Shown here in pieces: positions 37,203 through 46,824 of a DNA stretch of 64,000 nt. The stretch comes from Bacteroidia bacterium. Lineage in GTDB: Bacteria > Bacteroidota > Bacteroidia > J057. Each line of letters opens with the position of its first letter. Position 1 is the first letter of the stretch. The stretch lies in contig JAUIKF010000019.1 in assembly GCA_030430575.1 (NCBI GenBank), positions 62,001-126,000 on the forward strand, read 5' to 3'. Below the pieces are notes generated by a model that saw only the letters and a program-made list of their open reading frames with translations, was not told the origin of the DNA and did not search any database. Position numbers and translations under genes: made by a program.

Positions 37203-37853
37203 TTATTTAGGTTCGATTAATGATTTGTTGCGGGAACGCTGGATCCAGATGCCGATGCCTACGATGATCAAGGCCATAGGCGGCAATAGCATCATGCCAT
37301 TATTTTCATACCCGAGGTTATATAAGCCGATTTTCTCCACAATGGGATAGCCATAGATGGTCCCTGAGCCAAACAACTCCCGACAGAAAGCCACGATGAT
37401 AAGGATATTGCCATATCCTGCGGCGTTGCCGAGGCCATCTAGGAAGGACTTCCAGGGGGTTTGTGCCATCGCAAAGGCTTCAAGCCTCCCCATGATGATA
37501 CAGTTCGTGATGATCAGTCCCACAAAGACGGAGAGTTCTTTGCTGACGTCATAGACAAAGGCCTTGAGCACTTGGTCTACGAGGATAACCAACGACGCTA
37601 CTACCACCAACTGCACAATGATCCGTATCCTCGACGGTATCAGGTTACGCATCAGTGAGATGACCACATTGGCTACTGCAAGTACCGCCATGACCGAGAT
37701 AGCCATAACAATTGCAGGCTTTAGCTGGACCGTAATCGCAAGGGCTGAACAAACCCCCAGTACCTGCACGGTGATGGGGTTATTGTCGTTAAAGGGTTCT
37801 TTTAACAGCTTTACGTTCTTCTTGGATAGTAAAGCCTCTTTATTTCCGCTCAT
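37203..37853 (-). CDS. nqrD: Na+-NQR subunit D
   Basis: 216 aa, multi-spanning. NqrD/RnfE signatures: '[17 protein letters not shown]' with the iron-centre Cys (~34), 'LVDQVLKAF', '[19 protein letters not shown]' with the second Cys (~112) and '[14 protein letters not shown]'. Its ATG shares one base with the nqrC stop (TAATG), an arrangement that suggests translational coupling. Confidence 0.96.
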   Translation of the reverse strand: MSGNKEALLSKKNVKLLKEPFNDNNPITVQVLGVCSALAITVQLKPAIVMAISVMAVLAVANVVISLMRNLIPSRIRIIVQLVVVASLVILVDQVLKAFVYDVSKELSVFVGLIITNCIIMGRLEAFAMAQTPWKSFLDGLGNAAGYGNILIIVAFCRELFGSGTIYGYPIVEKIGLYNLGYENNGMMLLPPMALIIVGIGIWIQRSRNKSLIEPK

Positions 37854-38632
37854 TAGTTGATAGTTTGAGTTGAATCGGTGTTGGTTTCTTCTATCTCGGG
37901 TGCTATAGCAGGGGCAGCTTCTGCCGTGGGTTTTGCATTTGCCTGTAGCTTTTCAAAGTAGGTTAGATAATTACTAAGCCTTTCCTTAAGCATGTCGGTA
38001 ACTCCATCTGAGGTGACGGTGCCGCCTGAGATGGCGTCTACTTTGTGATAGTCTTGGGCGGTGGTCCCCCCTTTGGCTACCTTGATCGAGACCAGCTCGC
38101 TCCCTTCGAATATCGTTTTGCCTTTAAAAGGTTCCTGAAAGCTTTCTTTATTGATTTCTGCCCCGAGACCTGGTGTTTCTGTTTTATGGTCGAATACAGC
38201 TCCATAGACGGTATTTAAATCTTCTTCTAAAGCGAGGTAGCCCCAGATCGGTCCCCACAGGCCCTTGCCTCTAAGGGGGATGATGTAGCGGGTAGTCCCA
38301 TCTGCTTCATTGATGAATAGGGGAAACTGCTGATCTTCCCGATCTTTTTTGAGCTCTTTGGCGAGGTCAACATCAAAGGCACTGCCTTCAATTTCATTGC
38401 CATTGGCGTCTAGCAGGACTTCTTTTTTGATATTGTCGGCATAGACCTTCTCTGCGCTATCTCTTTCTACAGTGATACCCACCGATGCCAGGATATTTTG
38501 CTTCTTTTCCAGTTCTACATTTCGATCTTGAAATGGCTTGAGCGAAATAGCAGCAGCCGATAGCAAGGCAGCTACGACCACCACCATGATGCCCGCAAAC
38601 TGAAAGGTATAAGTGTTCTTATTTATGTCCAT
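37853..38632 (-). CDS. nqrC: Na+-NQR subunit C (covalent FMN)
   Basis: 259 aa. One N-terminal membrane helix (~11-30) precedes a periplasmic FMN-binding domain. 'PGLGAEI' and the flavinylation motif '[13 protein letters not shown]' (Thr ~205) are present; the usual S-[GA]-A-T appears here as SGGT, within the range ApbE accepts. The last ~25 residues form an Ala/Pro/Glu/Thr-rich tail ([19 protein letters not shown]) that looks disordered and is not part of the standard fold. The gap to nqrB is 2 bp. Confidence 0.96.
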   Translation of the reverse strand: MDINKNTYTFQFAGIMVVVVAALLSAAAISLKPFQDRNVELEKKQNILASVGITVERDSAEKVYADNIKKEVLLDANGNEIEGSAFDVDLAKELKKDREDQQFPLFINEADGTTRYIIPLRGKGLWGPIWGYLALEEDLNTVYGAVFDHKTETPGLGAEINKESFQEPFKGKTIFEGSELVSIKVAKGGTTAQDYHKVDAISGGTVTSDGVTDMLKERLSNYLTYFEKLQANAKPTAEAAPAIAPEIEETNTDSTQTIN

Positions 38633-38634
38633 TG

Positions 38635-39795
38635 CTATTTTTTTACACGATTTAACCTTCTTTTAATATTGGCTTCCACCACATAGTGATCCACCAGCGG
38701 CGCAAATACATTCATCAATAAGATCGCCATCATCATCCCTTCTGGATAGGCCGGATTCACGACGCGAACCAGAATGGCAAACACGCCGATCAAGAAGCCC
38801 ACGATAATTTTTCCTTTATCCGTCTGGGCAGCCGTCACAGGGTCTGTCGCCATAAAGACCGCCCCAAAGGCAAATCCGCCAAGGAGTAGGTGAACATGCG
38901 CAGGCGTTTTCATCAATTCATTGGTACTTTCTGGCCCAGCTAGCACATTTAACAATAAAGCCATCAGGTAGCCGCCTACAAAAACTGAGATCATGGTCCG
39001 CCAACTGCCAATGCCTGTTGCCAGGAGTATGGCAGCACCTATCAAAATCGCCAAGGTCGATGTTTCTCCCATTGAGCCTGGTATGTCCCCATAAAAGAAA
39101 CTGCCTATCATGCTCATGTCTAGGGGGACATTATTGGCCAAATCTCCAAGCGGTGTGGCGCCAGAGAATCCATTTACAGTAGCTTCTCCTCCTGTATGAA
39201 TCCATACTTTATCGCCTGACATGTAGGTAGGGTAGGCGAAGAAGAGGAAGGCCCGGGCCGTCAGTGCGGGGTTGAGGATGTTCATGCCAGTCCCGCCAAA
39301 GACTTCTTTACCGATGATAACGGCAAAAGCTACAGAGACTGCGACCATCCACAAGGGCACATCCACGGGCATGATCATCGGGATGAGCATACCCGTCACG
39401 AGATATCCCTCATTGACTTGGTGCCCTCGCTGGACGGCAAATCCAAATTCTATGGTAAGCCCTACGCCATAGGAGACGATGATCATGGGGGCCATTTTGA
39501 GCAGACCAAATAAAAAAGCGTCTATATTCGTGTACTCTGCCCCAATGGCATTAAAATGCAATTGCCCGATGTTCCACATTCCAAAAAACAGGGCGGGGAA
39601 CAATGCTCCTAATACCGTGATCATGGTACGCTTCAGGTCGATCCCATCTCTGATGTGTGTGCCTGAATGGGGCGTGTGGCCTGGCACAAACAAGAAGGTC
39701 GCAAACGCATCGTAGGCGGGGTACAGCTTCTCCAGTTTGCCTCCTTTTTCAAAGTGAGGCTTAACGGAATCCAGTATATTTCTGAATAACTTCAT
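38635..39795 (-). CDS. nqrB: Na+-NQR subunit B (covalent FMN, riboflavin)
   Basis: 386 aa, polytopic. Contains 'YDAFATFLFVPGHTP' near the N-terminus, 'MNILNPALTARAFLFFAYP' and the FMN attachment motif 'GFSGATPLGD' (Thr ~214), then 'GFAFGAVFMATDPVTAAQT'. NqrB carries FMN and riboflavin and is the quinone-reducing, Na+-conducting subunit. Separated from nqrA by one base. Confidence 0.97.
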   Translation of the reverse strand: MKLFRNILDSVKPHFEKGGKLEKLYPAYDAFATFLFVPGHTPHSGTHIRDGIDLKRTMITVLGALFPALFFGMWNIGQLHFNAIGAEYTNIDAFLFGLLKMAPMIIVSYGVGLTIEFGFAVQRGHQVNEGYLVTGMLIPMIMPVDVPLWMVAVSVAFAVIIGKEVFGGTGMNILNPALTARAFLFFAYPTYMSGDKVWIHTGGEATVNGFSGATPLGDLANNVPLDMSMIGSFFYGDIPGSMGETSTLAILIGAAILLATGIGSWRTMISVFVGGYLMALLLNVLAGPESTNELMKTPAHVHLLLGGFAFGAVFMATDPVTAAQTDKGKIIVGFLIGVFAILVRVVNPAYPEGMMMAILLMNVFAPLVDHYVVEANIKRRLNRVKK

Positions 39796-39796
39796 G

Positions 39797-41149
39797 TTAA
39801 CTAGTTTCTTTTCTGACTACATCTAAACCATGACGAATAAGGTCTTGCACGTTCACTTTGGAGGTGCAGACAAATTCACAAAGGGCAAAATCTTCCGGCG
39901 CCACTTCGTAGATACCCAGGTTTTCCATGAGCTCTACATCTTCTACCATGATGGCTTTGATCAAATGAACGGGGAAAATATCCATGGGAAGCACTTTTTC
40001 ATAATGGCCCGACATCACATAGGCCCGTTCTTCTCCATGCATATTGGTATTAAGGGCAAATTTCTTATTGGGCGTGAGGTAGGTCAAAAAGGTCTTGGAA
40101 ACCGAAAATTTGTCAAATCCTGGCTTCATCCAGCCAAGGAATTCGGGTTCATCGCCTTCGGGAAGCACCGTGACCTCGGTATCGTAAAAGCCCAGGTGGC
40201 CATCTGCTTCTATGCGCTTGCCAGTCAGCACGTCCCCGCTGATATAGCGGTTGGTCCCTGCCTTGACATTGTTTTCGAGCATATTGCTCACGCGTGCGCC
40301 TGCGATGGTGCGATAATATTGGGGATTCTCCACTTGGGAGCCTGCCAGGCAGACTACGCGTGACACATCGTATTTGCCTTCAGAAAAGAGGCGGCCAATG
40401 ACCAAGACATCTTGTGGGGCTATATGCCAAACGATGTCCCCCTTATTGATAGGGTCTATATGATGAATCTGAATACCGACATTCCCCGCTGGATGACGGC
40501 CTTTTATTTTGTTGATTTGAACGCCCTTGGCATTGGTGAAGACTGAGGCGGCGCCTTTATTTCCGCTTACGGTGAGGTGAGTAGTGCCTTCTGTCAGTTT
40601 TGTGATAAAGTCCAGCCCTTTCTGGAATAGCTCGTCAGTCCCTTCCATGGCAAAGTTGTTGTCAATGCATAAGGGCGATGACTTAAAGGCCGAGATAAAG
40701 ATCGCCTTTGGCGTGTCAGCGGGATTGGCGATGATGTCGTAGGGTTTTTGTTTGATAAAGGGCCAAACACCGCCTGCGAGCATGTGCGAGATGATCTCTT
40801 CCCTGGAAAGGTCTCCAGCCATTGCTTTGGGATAGGATTCGTAGGTCATATCCCCATCGGAAGCGATTTCCACCTCAAGGATTCTCCTTTTTGCCCCCCT
40901 GGTAACTTCCGTTACGGTACCGCTCACAGGCGAACAGAAATTCACCTGATCACTATACTTATCAAAAAATAAAACGGAACCAGCTTTTACGGTATCTCCA
41001 ACCTTGACTTTGAGCTTGGGAGTCAGCCCATGGAAATCAGTGGGTTTAACTACAAACTTGTGATCTTCTTTGATGTTGCCGTACGCTTTTGAAGCTTCTC
41101 CTACTAGGTTGATGGTTAGGCCTTTTCTTAATCTGATCTCTTTGGACAT
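39797..41149 (-). CDS. nqrA: Na+-NQR subunit A
   Basis: About 450 aa from the ATG at 41149 (MSKEIRLRKGLTINLVGEA). A TTG five codons upstream (41164) extends the open frame, but the ATG is the conserved start. NqrA is the soluble subunit that docks on NqrB and contributes to the quinone site. Seen: a biotinyl/barrel-sandwich-like start ('KVGDTVKAGSVLFFDK', 'NFCSPVSGTVTEV'), 'RHPAGNVGIQIHHIDP', 'VVCLAGSQVENPQYYRT' and 'GFDKFSVSKTFL'. First gene of nqrABCDEF-apbE. The 156-bp upstream region holds ATTGATT-like repeats; no convincing promoter is seen there. Confidence 0.96.
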   Translation of the reverse strand: MSKEIRLRKGLTINLVGEASKAYGNIKEDHKFVVKPTDFHGLTPKLKVKVGDTVKAGSVLFFDKYSDQVNFCSPVSGTVTEVTRGAKRRILEVEIASDGDMTYESYPKAMAGDLSREEIISHMLAGGVWPFIKQKPYDIIANPADTPKAIFISAFKSSPLCIDNNFAMEGTDELFQKGLDFITKLTEGTTHLTVSGNKGAASVFTNAKGVQINKIKGRHPAGNVGIQIHHIDPINKGDIVWHIAPQDVLVIGRLFSEGKYDVSRVVCLAGSQVENPQYYRTIAGARVSNMLENNVKAGTNRYISGDVLTGKRIEADGHLGFYDTEVTVLPEGDEPEFLGWMKPGFDKFSVSKTFLTYLTPNKKFALNTNMHGEERAYVMSGHYEKVLPMDIFPVHLIKAIMVEDVELMENLGIYEVAPEDFALCEFVCTSKVNVQDLIRHGLDVVRKETS

Positions 41150-41156
41150 TCTATGT

Positions 41157-41190
41157 ACAATCAATTAATAATCAGTCAATCAATAATTTT
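41157..41190. repeat. ATTGATT-like repeat tract upstream of nqrA
   Basis: Short tandem AATCAATTAATAATCAGTCA-type sequence. Related tracts occur at 60467-60488, 61096-61122 and 61148-61190. Confidence 0.45.
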
Positions 41191-41320
41191 AAGGCGATCG
41201 CCCATTTCACAATCAATTAGCATAAACTTCCTTAAAAAATCAAAAAAGTGTTGATGAACCTCTAAGCCTTTCGTCTAATTAAGTTGAATTTTTTTACCCC
41301 AACCCTAATATCAACTTATT

Positions 41321-44300
41321 ATGCATTTTGTTAACTCAAAAATTCTTTACTTAGCTATTTGGCTTTTGGTTCCAGGCTTTGTGACGTATGGTCAGCAATC
41401 CATTTCTGATCCGCTCATGCCTAACGTCATTCCCCCTTCTCCTACCGCAGCTTCGCTGGGTAAGTATGGCGATATCCCCGTGGGATATTATGCTGGCGTG
41501 CCCAATATCAGCGTCCCCCTGCTTCAAGTGTCGGGCCGATCCTTATCTGTTCCCATCGGCCTCAATTATCACTCCTCTGGCATCAAGGTCGATGAAGTTG
41601 CCTCCTGGGTAGGCTTAGGCTGGAGCGCTGACGTAGGCGGAGTCATCACGCGCAGCGTCAATGGATTTGAAGACGAGCGATCTGGCGCTGGTTTTTGGGA
41701 CATCGAAAGCAGTTTAGCTGATGCCTTTGGCAATCCCACCGACGAAGCCCAATTTCACATCGCCGAAGGCCTGTGGGACTCCCAGCCTGATATGTTCTAC
41801 TATAATTTTGGTGGAACCTCAGGCAAATTTATCGTGGCAGGCGATGGCGGCATTCACTGCATTCCGCACAACAATTTGAAGATCTATCGTGACCCTTCTA
41901 TGGGCTTTTTTGAGATCACCACCCCTGACGGTACTGTCTATCATTTTGCTGATTTTGAGGATACTTCCAGTCAGTCTCCGGAGAGTGCCAGTGTGTTTAA
42001 AAGTAGTTGGTACTTGACACGCATTGTCTCAGCGGACAGACGCGACAGCATTCGTTTTACCTATGCAAGTTCCACCATCACCCAGCCTGTACGTCGCTCA
42101 GAGACTGAGTATAGGCAAAATGTCGGAAATGGAAGTGATTGTTCTTTTAAACCCAAATCCTTTTCCATCAATACCACCACCATTGGGACTAAATACGTCC
42201 AGTCAATCGTATCTGCTACCGACTCTGTCAGGTTTTTCTCTCAGGCCAATCGTTCCGATCTGACTGGCGCACATAAGCTAGACTCAATAGCCGTCTGGAA
42301 GAATGGGGTTCGCGTAAAAGGGTTTCACCTCTTTTACTCCTACTTCCAGGCTACTGGAACTGCCAATCGCGCTGCGCCATTTTCAGGGACGACTTATGGC
42401 GATTTCAGCAAGCGGTTGCGCCTCGACTCGCTGACAGAATCGTCAGCGACTGGGGAGCAGCTTCCACCTTATGTTTTTACCTACAATGAAAGCCAAAGCA
42501 TCCCTTCTGTAGGTTCATTTGCCGTGGATCATTGGGGCTATTTTAATGGGCAAAATTACAATACTTCTCTGCTTCCGGAGGTTGAATTGGGCAATAATGA
42601 AGTATGGCCTGGGGCTAATCGGGAGCCTGATGCAGACTATGCGGTAGCAGGCGTGTTGGAGAAAATCACCTATCCGACGGGTGGTTCTGCCGCCTTCGAA
42701 TACGAAGGGCATCAACAACAAACAGCCTTACGCTACCAGACTGTGGGTTCGTCCAAGTCTGTCAGTGTTGACTATCCGACAAGCGGGTCAATAGTCACTG
42801 ATGAAATCCCTTTTACCCTGACGCATGACCAGGACATCCAACTGGTCTATCGAATCGAAAATCAGTCCCTCAATGCCAATGAGATAGGGGAGGGGAGTTT
42901 GGTAATCGAAGAGGTAAATGTGTCTGCTAGCAATAATGATAATTGTTCCAATAGCAACCATCCCAATGCCATCGAGTGCTTTTACCCTACAGCTACTGGA
43001 CCTGGTGTCTTTACAGCTATTCAGAAAATTACCCTAAAAGCAGGGACTTATCGCTTCAAAGCTACTGTAGGTATTGCGGGAGACCACGTAGATGCGACCG
43101 TGACCTATCAGGTAGAGCAATATCAACTGCCGATGGTCGGCTTCAAACCGATAGGCGGTATCCGCCTCAAAAAGCAGGTTGTCCATGACGGCATGGACCC
43201 CAGTAAGGACATGATCCGCGAATATCGATACACTGATCCTTCGGATGACAGAATCTCCACTGGCCTCGCCCAAGGCATCCCTCGCTATTCCTATATCTCT
43301 CACGAAGTGATTGTGGAAAATAGCAATGCCAATATTCCCCTTATCAAGCGGATATGCGATTATTATACCCGCACGACTTCCAGCAACGGTCCCCTGACCT
43401 ACAACCAAGGCAGCCCTGTGGCTTACGCAGCGGTGACGGAATTGCTAGGCGCAGCTGGAAGCAATGGCAAAACCATTTACCACTACACCACCAATTTGGA
43501 CGCGATTGTGAACACCTTTCCCTTTCCGCCAGCTACGAGCTACGAATACAAACGAGGGCTGCTCGTCAAAACAGAAACCTTTAATGTAGATGATCAGCTC
43601 GTCCAGAAGCAAGCAACAGATTATGCATATAGTGGCCCCCTGAAAGCGGTTCGAGGGTTTGTGGTGCAATATGACGTAAATACGCCTTTTGTCTACCCGA
43701 CTCATGGCGACCTATATTCCATCGCCTTATATGATGTGACGTCAGAGTGGGTGTACCAAACAGCAACCACAACCACCTTATATGACCCCGTAACGGGCGA
43801 TTCCATCCTAGAACGAACGGACTATGAATATGCCAATGATCAGCACTTGATGCCTACCAGTACCATTGAAACCTTAAGTGATGGGCAAATTCGGGTGAAT
43901 AAAACCAAGTATCCCCAGGACTATGTCAGTACGGCCATCGTAGGTGGTGCCAATTCCAACGTCACCATCGATCATTTGCTTCAAAAATACATGATCAATA
44001 CCCCAATTGAATACCAGACCTGGCAAGGGCCTGATATGAATAATTTGTCACTGATCAGCGGTAAAGTGACAGCCTATGCGGACATTAACTCAACTGCCAA
44101 CCCTTCTACTAGCCAACTGGATGATATGATGATTGTGCCAACAGAGGTATATGTATTGGAAATCGGGAGTCCATTGTCTGAGGCCAATTTTGGTGAAAAT
44201 ACGTTAGGCACCCTGGCCAAATACACGGAAGTGATTCCTAACACCTCTGTCTATCAAAACCGCGTTTCTATCACATACAACCCTGTCACGGGCAATATCA

Positions 44301-44914
44301 CCGAGCAAGCTTATACGGATGGGCAGCCTACGGCTTTCTTGTGGGGCCATGATGGCTATCGGCCTATCGCCCAGGCGCAGAATGCACATGCGAGCGAAAT
44401 CGCTTTTGCGGGCTTTGAGGCTGGAACCAGCAATGAAGGGAACTGGACTTTTTCGGCAGCTAGCACTTCCAATGACGCCAAGTCTGGCAACTACGCCCAA
44501 GACCTCAGCCAAGGAAGTATTTTTAAGACGGACATTCCCTCTGGCAAAAAGTACAAAGTCAGTTTCTGGGGCAAAAACCTGAGTGCTGCAGTAGTACTCA
44601 ACGGTACCCCGAAAGGAAATACCGCTGCCAACTCTACTTGGCAATACTACGAATACGAACTCGACCTATCTGCCGCCTCTACGGCTGGCACGGTCAACCT
44701 CTCAGGCACAGGCCTGATCGATGACCTGCGCCTGCATCCTGTAGATGCGCAGATGTCCACCTTCTCCTTCGACGAAGCTCTCCGTCTATGCGGCGTCTCC
44801 GACGTCAACAATCGTCCCATGCATTATGATTATGATGATTTTGGGCGTTTTGCGCTGGCGATGGATCATCAGGGGAATTTTATTCAGCAGATTTTGTATT
44901 CGATTGCGAGATAG
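41321..44914 (+). CDS. Secreted YD/RHS-type repeat protein
   Basis: 1197 aa. Signal peptide (LAIWLLVPGFVTYG before QQSIS). The N-terminal ~120 residues are the typical start of Bacteroidota RHS-like surface proteins: 'SPTAASLGKYGDIPVGYYAG', 'VPIGLNYHSSGIKVDE' and 'WVGLGWSADVGGVITR'. A central beta-rich region runs to ~1000. Residues ~1025-1140 look like a carbohydrate-binding-type sandwich ('FEAGTSNEGNWTFSA', 'KKYKVSFWGKN', 'WQYYEYELDL'). The end has a single YD-like motif (MHYDYDDFGRFALAMDHQGN) and stops shortly after, with no RHS core, toxin domain or T9SS domain. It may be a surface protein rather than a toxin. A strong hairpin follows 25 bp downstream. Confidence 0.8.
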   Translation: MHFVNSKILYLAIWLLVPGFVTYGQQSISDPLMPNVIPPSPTAASLGKYGDIPVGYYAGVPNISVPLLQVSGRSLSVPIGLNYHSSGIKVDEVASWVGLGWSADVGGVITRSVNGFEDERSGAGFWDIESSLADAFGNPTDEAQFHIAEGLWDSQPDMFYYNFGGTSGKFIVAGDGGIHCIPHNNLKIYRDPSMGFFEITTPDGTVYHFADFEDTSSQSPESASVFKSSWYLTRIVSADRRDSIRFTYASSTITQPVRRSETEYRQNVGNGSDCSFKPKSFSINTTTIGTKYVQSIVSATDSVRFFSQANRSDLTGAHKLDSIAVWKNGVRVKGFHLFYSYFQATGTANRAAPFSGTTYGDFSKRLRLDSLTESSATGEQLPPYVFTYNESQSIPSVGSFAVDHWGYFNGQNYNTSLLPEVELGNNEVWPGANREPDADYAVAGVLEKITYPTGGSAAFEYEGHQQQTALRYQTVGSSKSVSVDYPTSGSIVTDEIPFTLTHDQDIQLVYRIENQSLNANEIGEGSLVIEEVNVSASNNDNCSNSNHPNAIECFYPTATGPGVFTAIQKITLKAGTYRFKATVGIAGDHVDATVTYQVEQYQLPMVGFKPIGGIRLKKQVVHDGMDPSKDMIREYRYTDPSDDRISTGLAQGIPRYSYISHEVIVENSNANIPLIKRICDYYTRTTSSNGPLTYNQGSPVAYAAVTELLGAAGSNGKTIYHYTTNLDAIVNTFPFPPATSYEYKRGLLVKTETFNVDDQLVQKQATDYAYSGPLKAVRGFVVQYDVNTPFVYPTHGDLYSIALYDVTSEWVYQTATTTTLYDPVTGDSILERTDYEYANDQHLMPTSTIETLSDGQIRVNKTKYPQDYVSTAIVGGANSNVTIDHLLQKYMINTPIEYQTWQGPDMNNLSLISGKVTAYADINSTANPSTSQLDDMMIVPTEVYVLEIGSPLSEANFGENTLGTLAKYTEVIPNTSVYQNRVSITYNPVTGNITEQAYTDGQPTAFLWGHDGYRPIAQAQNAHASEIAFAGFEAGTSNEGNWTFSAASTSNDAKSGNYAQDLSQGSIFKTDIPSGKKYKVSFWGKNLSAAVVLNGTPKGNTAANSTWQYYEYELDLSAASTAGTVNLSGTGLIDDLRLHPVDAQMSTFSFDEALRLCGVSDVNNRPMHYDYDDFGRFALAMDHQGNFIQQILYSIAR

Positions 44915-44938
44915 ATCTTTTTGGAAAATCTATATTAT

Positions 44939-44964
44939 TGGGGCCGCATGATTGTGCGGCCCCA
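44939..44964 (+). terminator. Hairpin terminator after the RHS-type gene
   Basis: GGGGCCGCA (44940-44948) and TGCGGCCCC (44955-44963) form a 9-10 bp perfect GC-rich stem with a 6-nt loop, 25 bp after the stop. Only a weak T tail (ATTAGCATTT) follows. Confidence 0.6.
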
Positions 44965-45105
44965 TTAGCATTTACCAGTTATAAACTGAAAGCCGTAAAG
45001 TGTACAGTTTGAGTTGAATAAGCCCCATTAATTGACGTATTTTATAAAAAATGAACGAATTTATAGTTGAAGATTTTTTGACACGAATAATTAAGCAATT
45101 TAACA

Positions 45106-46800
45106 ATGAAAACAACAGCAACCTTATTATTATTTAGCCTTTTATTCACTTTTTCAATAGCCACTGCCCAAAAGCTGGAGTGGGTAAAAACCATGGGTGG
45201 GACAGAAAGTGATGCAGGCTACTCTATTGCTGTAGATGGCTTAGGCAATGTATATACTACGGGATGGTTCCAGAGAACAGTTGATTTCGATCCAAATGTA
45301 GGTGTATTTGCGCTGAATGCTAAAGGTTCTTGGGATATTTTTATTCAAAAACTGGATGCTAGGGGGAGTTTGGTTTGGGCAAAAGCTGTAGGTGGAATTG
45401 ATGGAGACCAAGGATATGCAATTGCTGTAGACGGTTCTATGAATGTCTACACTACAGGGTATTTCCGAGGCGTAGTAGATTTTGACCCCAATGCGGGTAT
45501 TAGCTATTTGACCGCAGTTGAGAGTTGGGATGTTTTTATTCAGAAACTGGATGCCAATGGGAGCTTTCTTTGGGCAAAAAGTATGGGTGGGATTGGCGGT
45601 GATATTGGGTATGGAATCGAAGTAGATGATTTTGGCAATGTATACAGCACGGGTTTTTTCAGAGATACGGTTGATTTCGACCCTGGCCCAGGTGTTTTTA
45701 ACCTTTATGCAGCTGGGATTCGAGATGTTTTTATACAAAAACTAGATAGTGCGGGAAATTTTCTCTGGGCAAAGAATATTGGGGGAGTAAGTGGTGATGA
45801 AGGTTTTTCTATGACCCTAGGCAATTCTGGAAGTATTTATGTTACAGGTCTATTTTCAGGAATGGTAGATTTTGATCCAAATAGTGGGACAAGTATTTTA
45901 TCGTCACAAGGGGGATCCGATATTTTTCTGTTAAAACTTGATTCGAATGGGAATTTCCTATGGGCAAAAGGCATGGGGGAAGCCGATGATGATATAGGTT
46001 ATTCTATAGCTGTAGATAAAAATGAAAATATCTATTCTACAGGTTATTTCTCTGGCATCGTAGATTTTGATCCAGGGGTAGACTCTACACATTTAAAGGC
46101 AAAAGGGGAAAGTGATATTTTTATACAGAAATTAGATCCTAATGGCAATTTTGTTTGGGTTAAAAGTATGGGAGGTATCAAAACAGATGTCGGAGAATCA
46201 ATCTCAGTAGATGATAATAGTAATGTTTACACTACAGGGAGGTTTATTGGTACTGTAGATTTTGATCCAGGATTAGATTCTTCCTTTTTAGCTGCAAAAG
46301 GCCAAAGAGATATATTCATTCAGAAACTTGACTCATCAGGTAATTTTATATGGGCAAAAAACCTAGGTGGATCTGATGCTGTTGGAACATCTTTAATGGT
46401 AAATAGTGAAATGAATATTTATACTGTTGGATATTTTTTTGGCATGGTAGACTTTGATCCAGATACAAGTTCTTTTTACCTAACAGCCCTTGGAAGCAGA
46501 GATATTTTTGTTCACAAACTCAACCAAAACGGCAACGTCGCCATCGATCCTCTGCGCTCTCCAGCCATCACTGCTTACCCCAACCCCACCACAGGCCTCC
46601 TCCAAATCGACCTCCCCCCTGGCGCTCAGCAAGCGCAAGTTCAGGTCGTAGACATGACAGGAAGAATCGTCCATCAAGACCATCTGACCACAGCTCAAAC
46701 GTCTCTAGACTTGAAGCACCTCGCCGCAGGCGTGTATCATCTGGATATGATCTTGTCAACGGGAGAGCGATATGCGGGTAAAGTAGTATTGGCGAAATAA
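45106..46800 (+). CDS. SBBP-type beta-propeller protein with T9SS sorting domain (1)
   Basis: 564 aa. Signal peptide (LLLFSLLFTFSIATAQ). Residues ~22-475 hold seven ~65-residue repeats of the form 'WAKxxGGxxxDxGYxIxVDxxGNVYTTGxFxGxVDFDPG...DIFIQKLDxxGNF', consistent with a seven-bladed propeller. Residues ~487-564 are a type A T9SS domain ('AYPNPTTGLLQIDLPPG', 'HLAAGVYHLDM'). It should be secreted by T9SS; function unknown. The coding sequence is AT-rich through the propeller and becomes clearly GC-richer from about 46515, the start of the linker and sorting domain, hinting at domain shuffling. A paralogue follows 24 bp downstream. Confidence 0.88.
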   Translation: MKTTATLLLFSLLFTFSIATAQKLEWVKTMGGTESDAGYSIAVDGLGNVYTTGWFQRTVDFDPNVGVFALNAKGSWDIFIQKLDARGSLVWAKAVGGIDGDQGYAIAVDGSMNVYTTGYFRGVVDFDPNAGISYLTAVESWDVFIQKLDANGSFLWAKSMGGIGGDIGYGIEVDDFGNVYSTGFFRDTVDFDPGPGVFNLYAAGIRDVFIQKLDSAGNFLWAKNIGGVSGDEGFSMTLGNSGSIYVTGLFSGMVDFDPNSGTSILSSQGGSDIFLLKLDSNGNFLWAKGMGEADDDIGYSIAVDKNENIYSTGYFSGIVDFDPGVDSTHLKAKGESDIFIQKLDPNGNFVWVKSMGGIKTDVGESISVDDNSNVYTTGRFIGTVDFDPGLDSSFLAAKGQRDIFIQKLDSSGNFIWAKNLGGSDAVGTSLMVNSEMNIYTVGYFFGMVDFDPDTSSFYLTALGSRDIFVHKLNQNGNVAIDPLRSPAITAYPNPTTGLLQIDLPPGAQQAQVQVVDMTGRIVHQDHLTTAQTSLDLKHLAAGVYHLDMILSTGERYAGKVVLAK

Positions 46801-46824
46801 TTTTTGGTACATTTAGCTTCATAA

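Noticed and set aside
41150-41164. TTG start of nqrA
   Set aside because: The ATG at 41149 gives the conserved NqrA start.
42024-44951. Other-frame ORFs over the RHS-type gene
   Set aside because: No family features; the 1197-codon frame explains the region.
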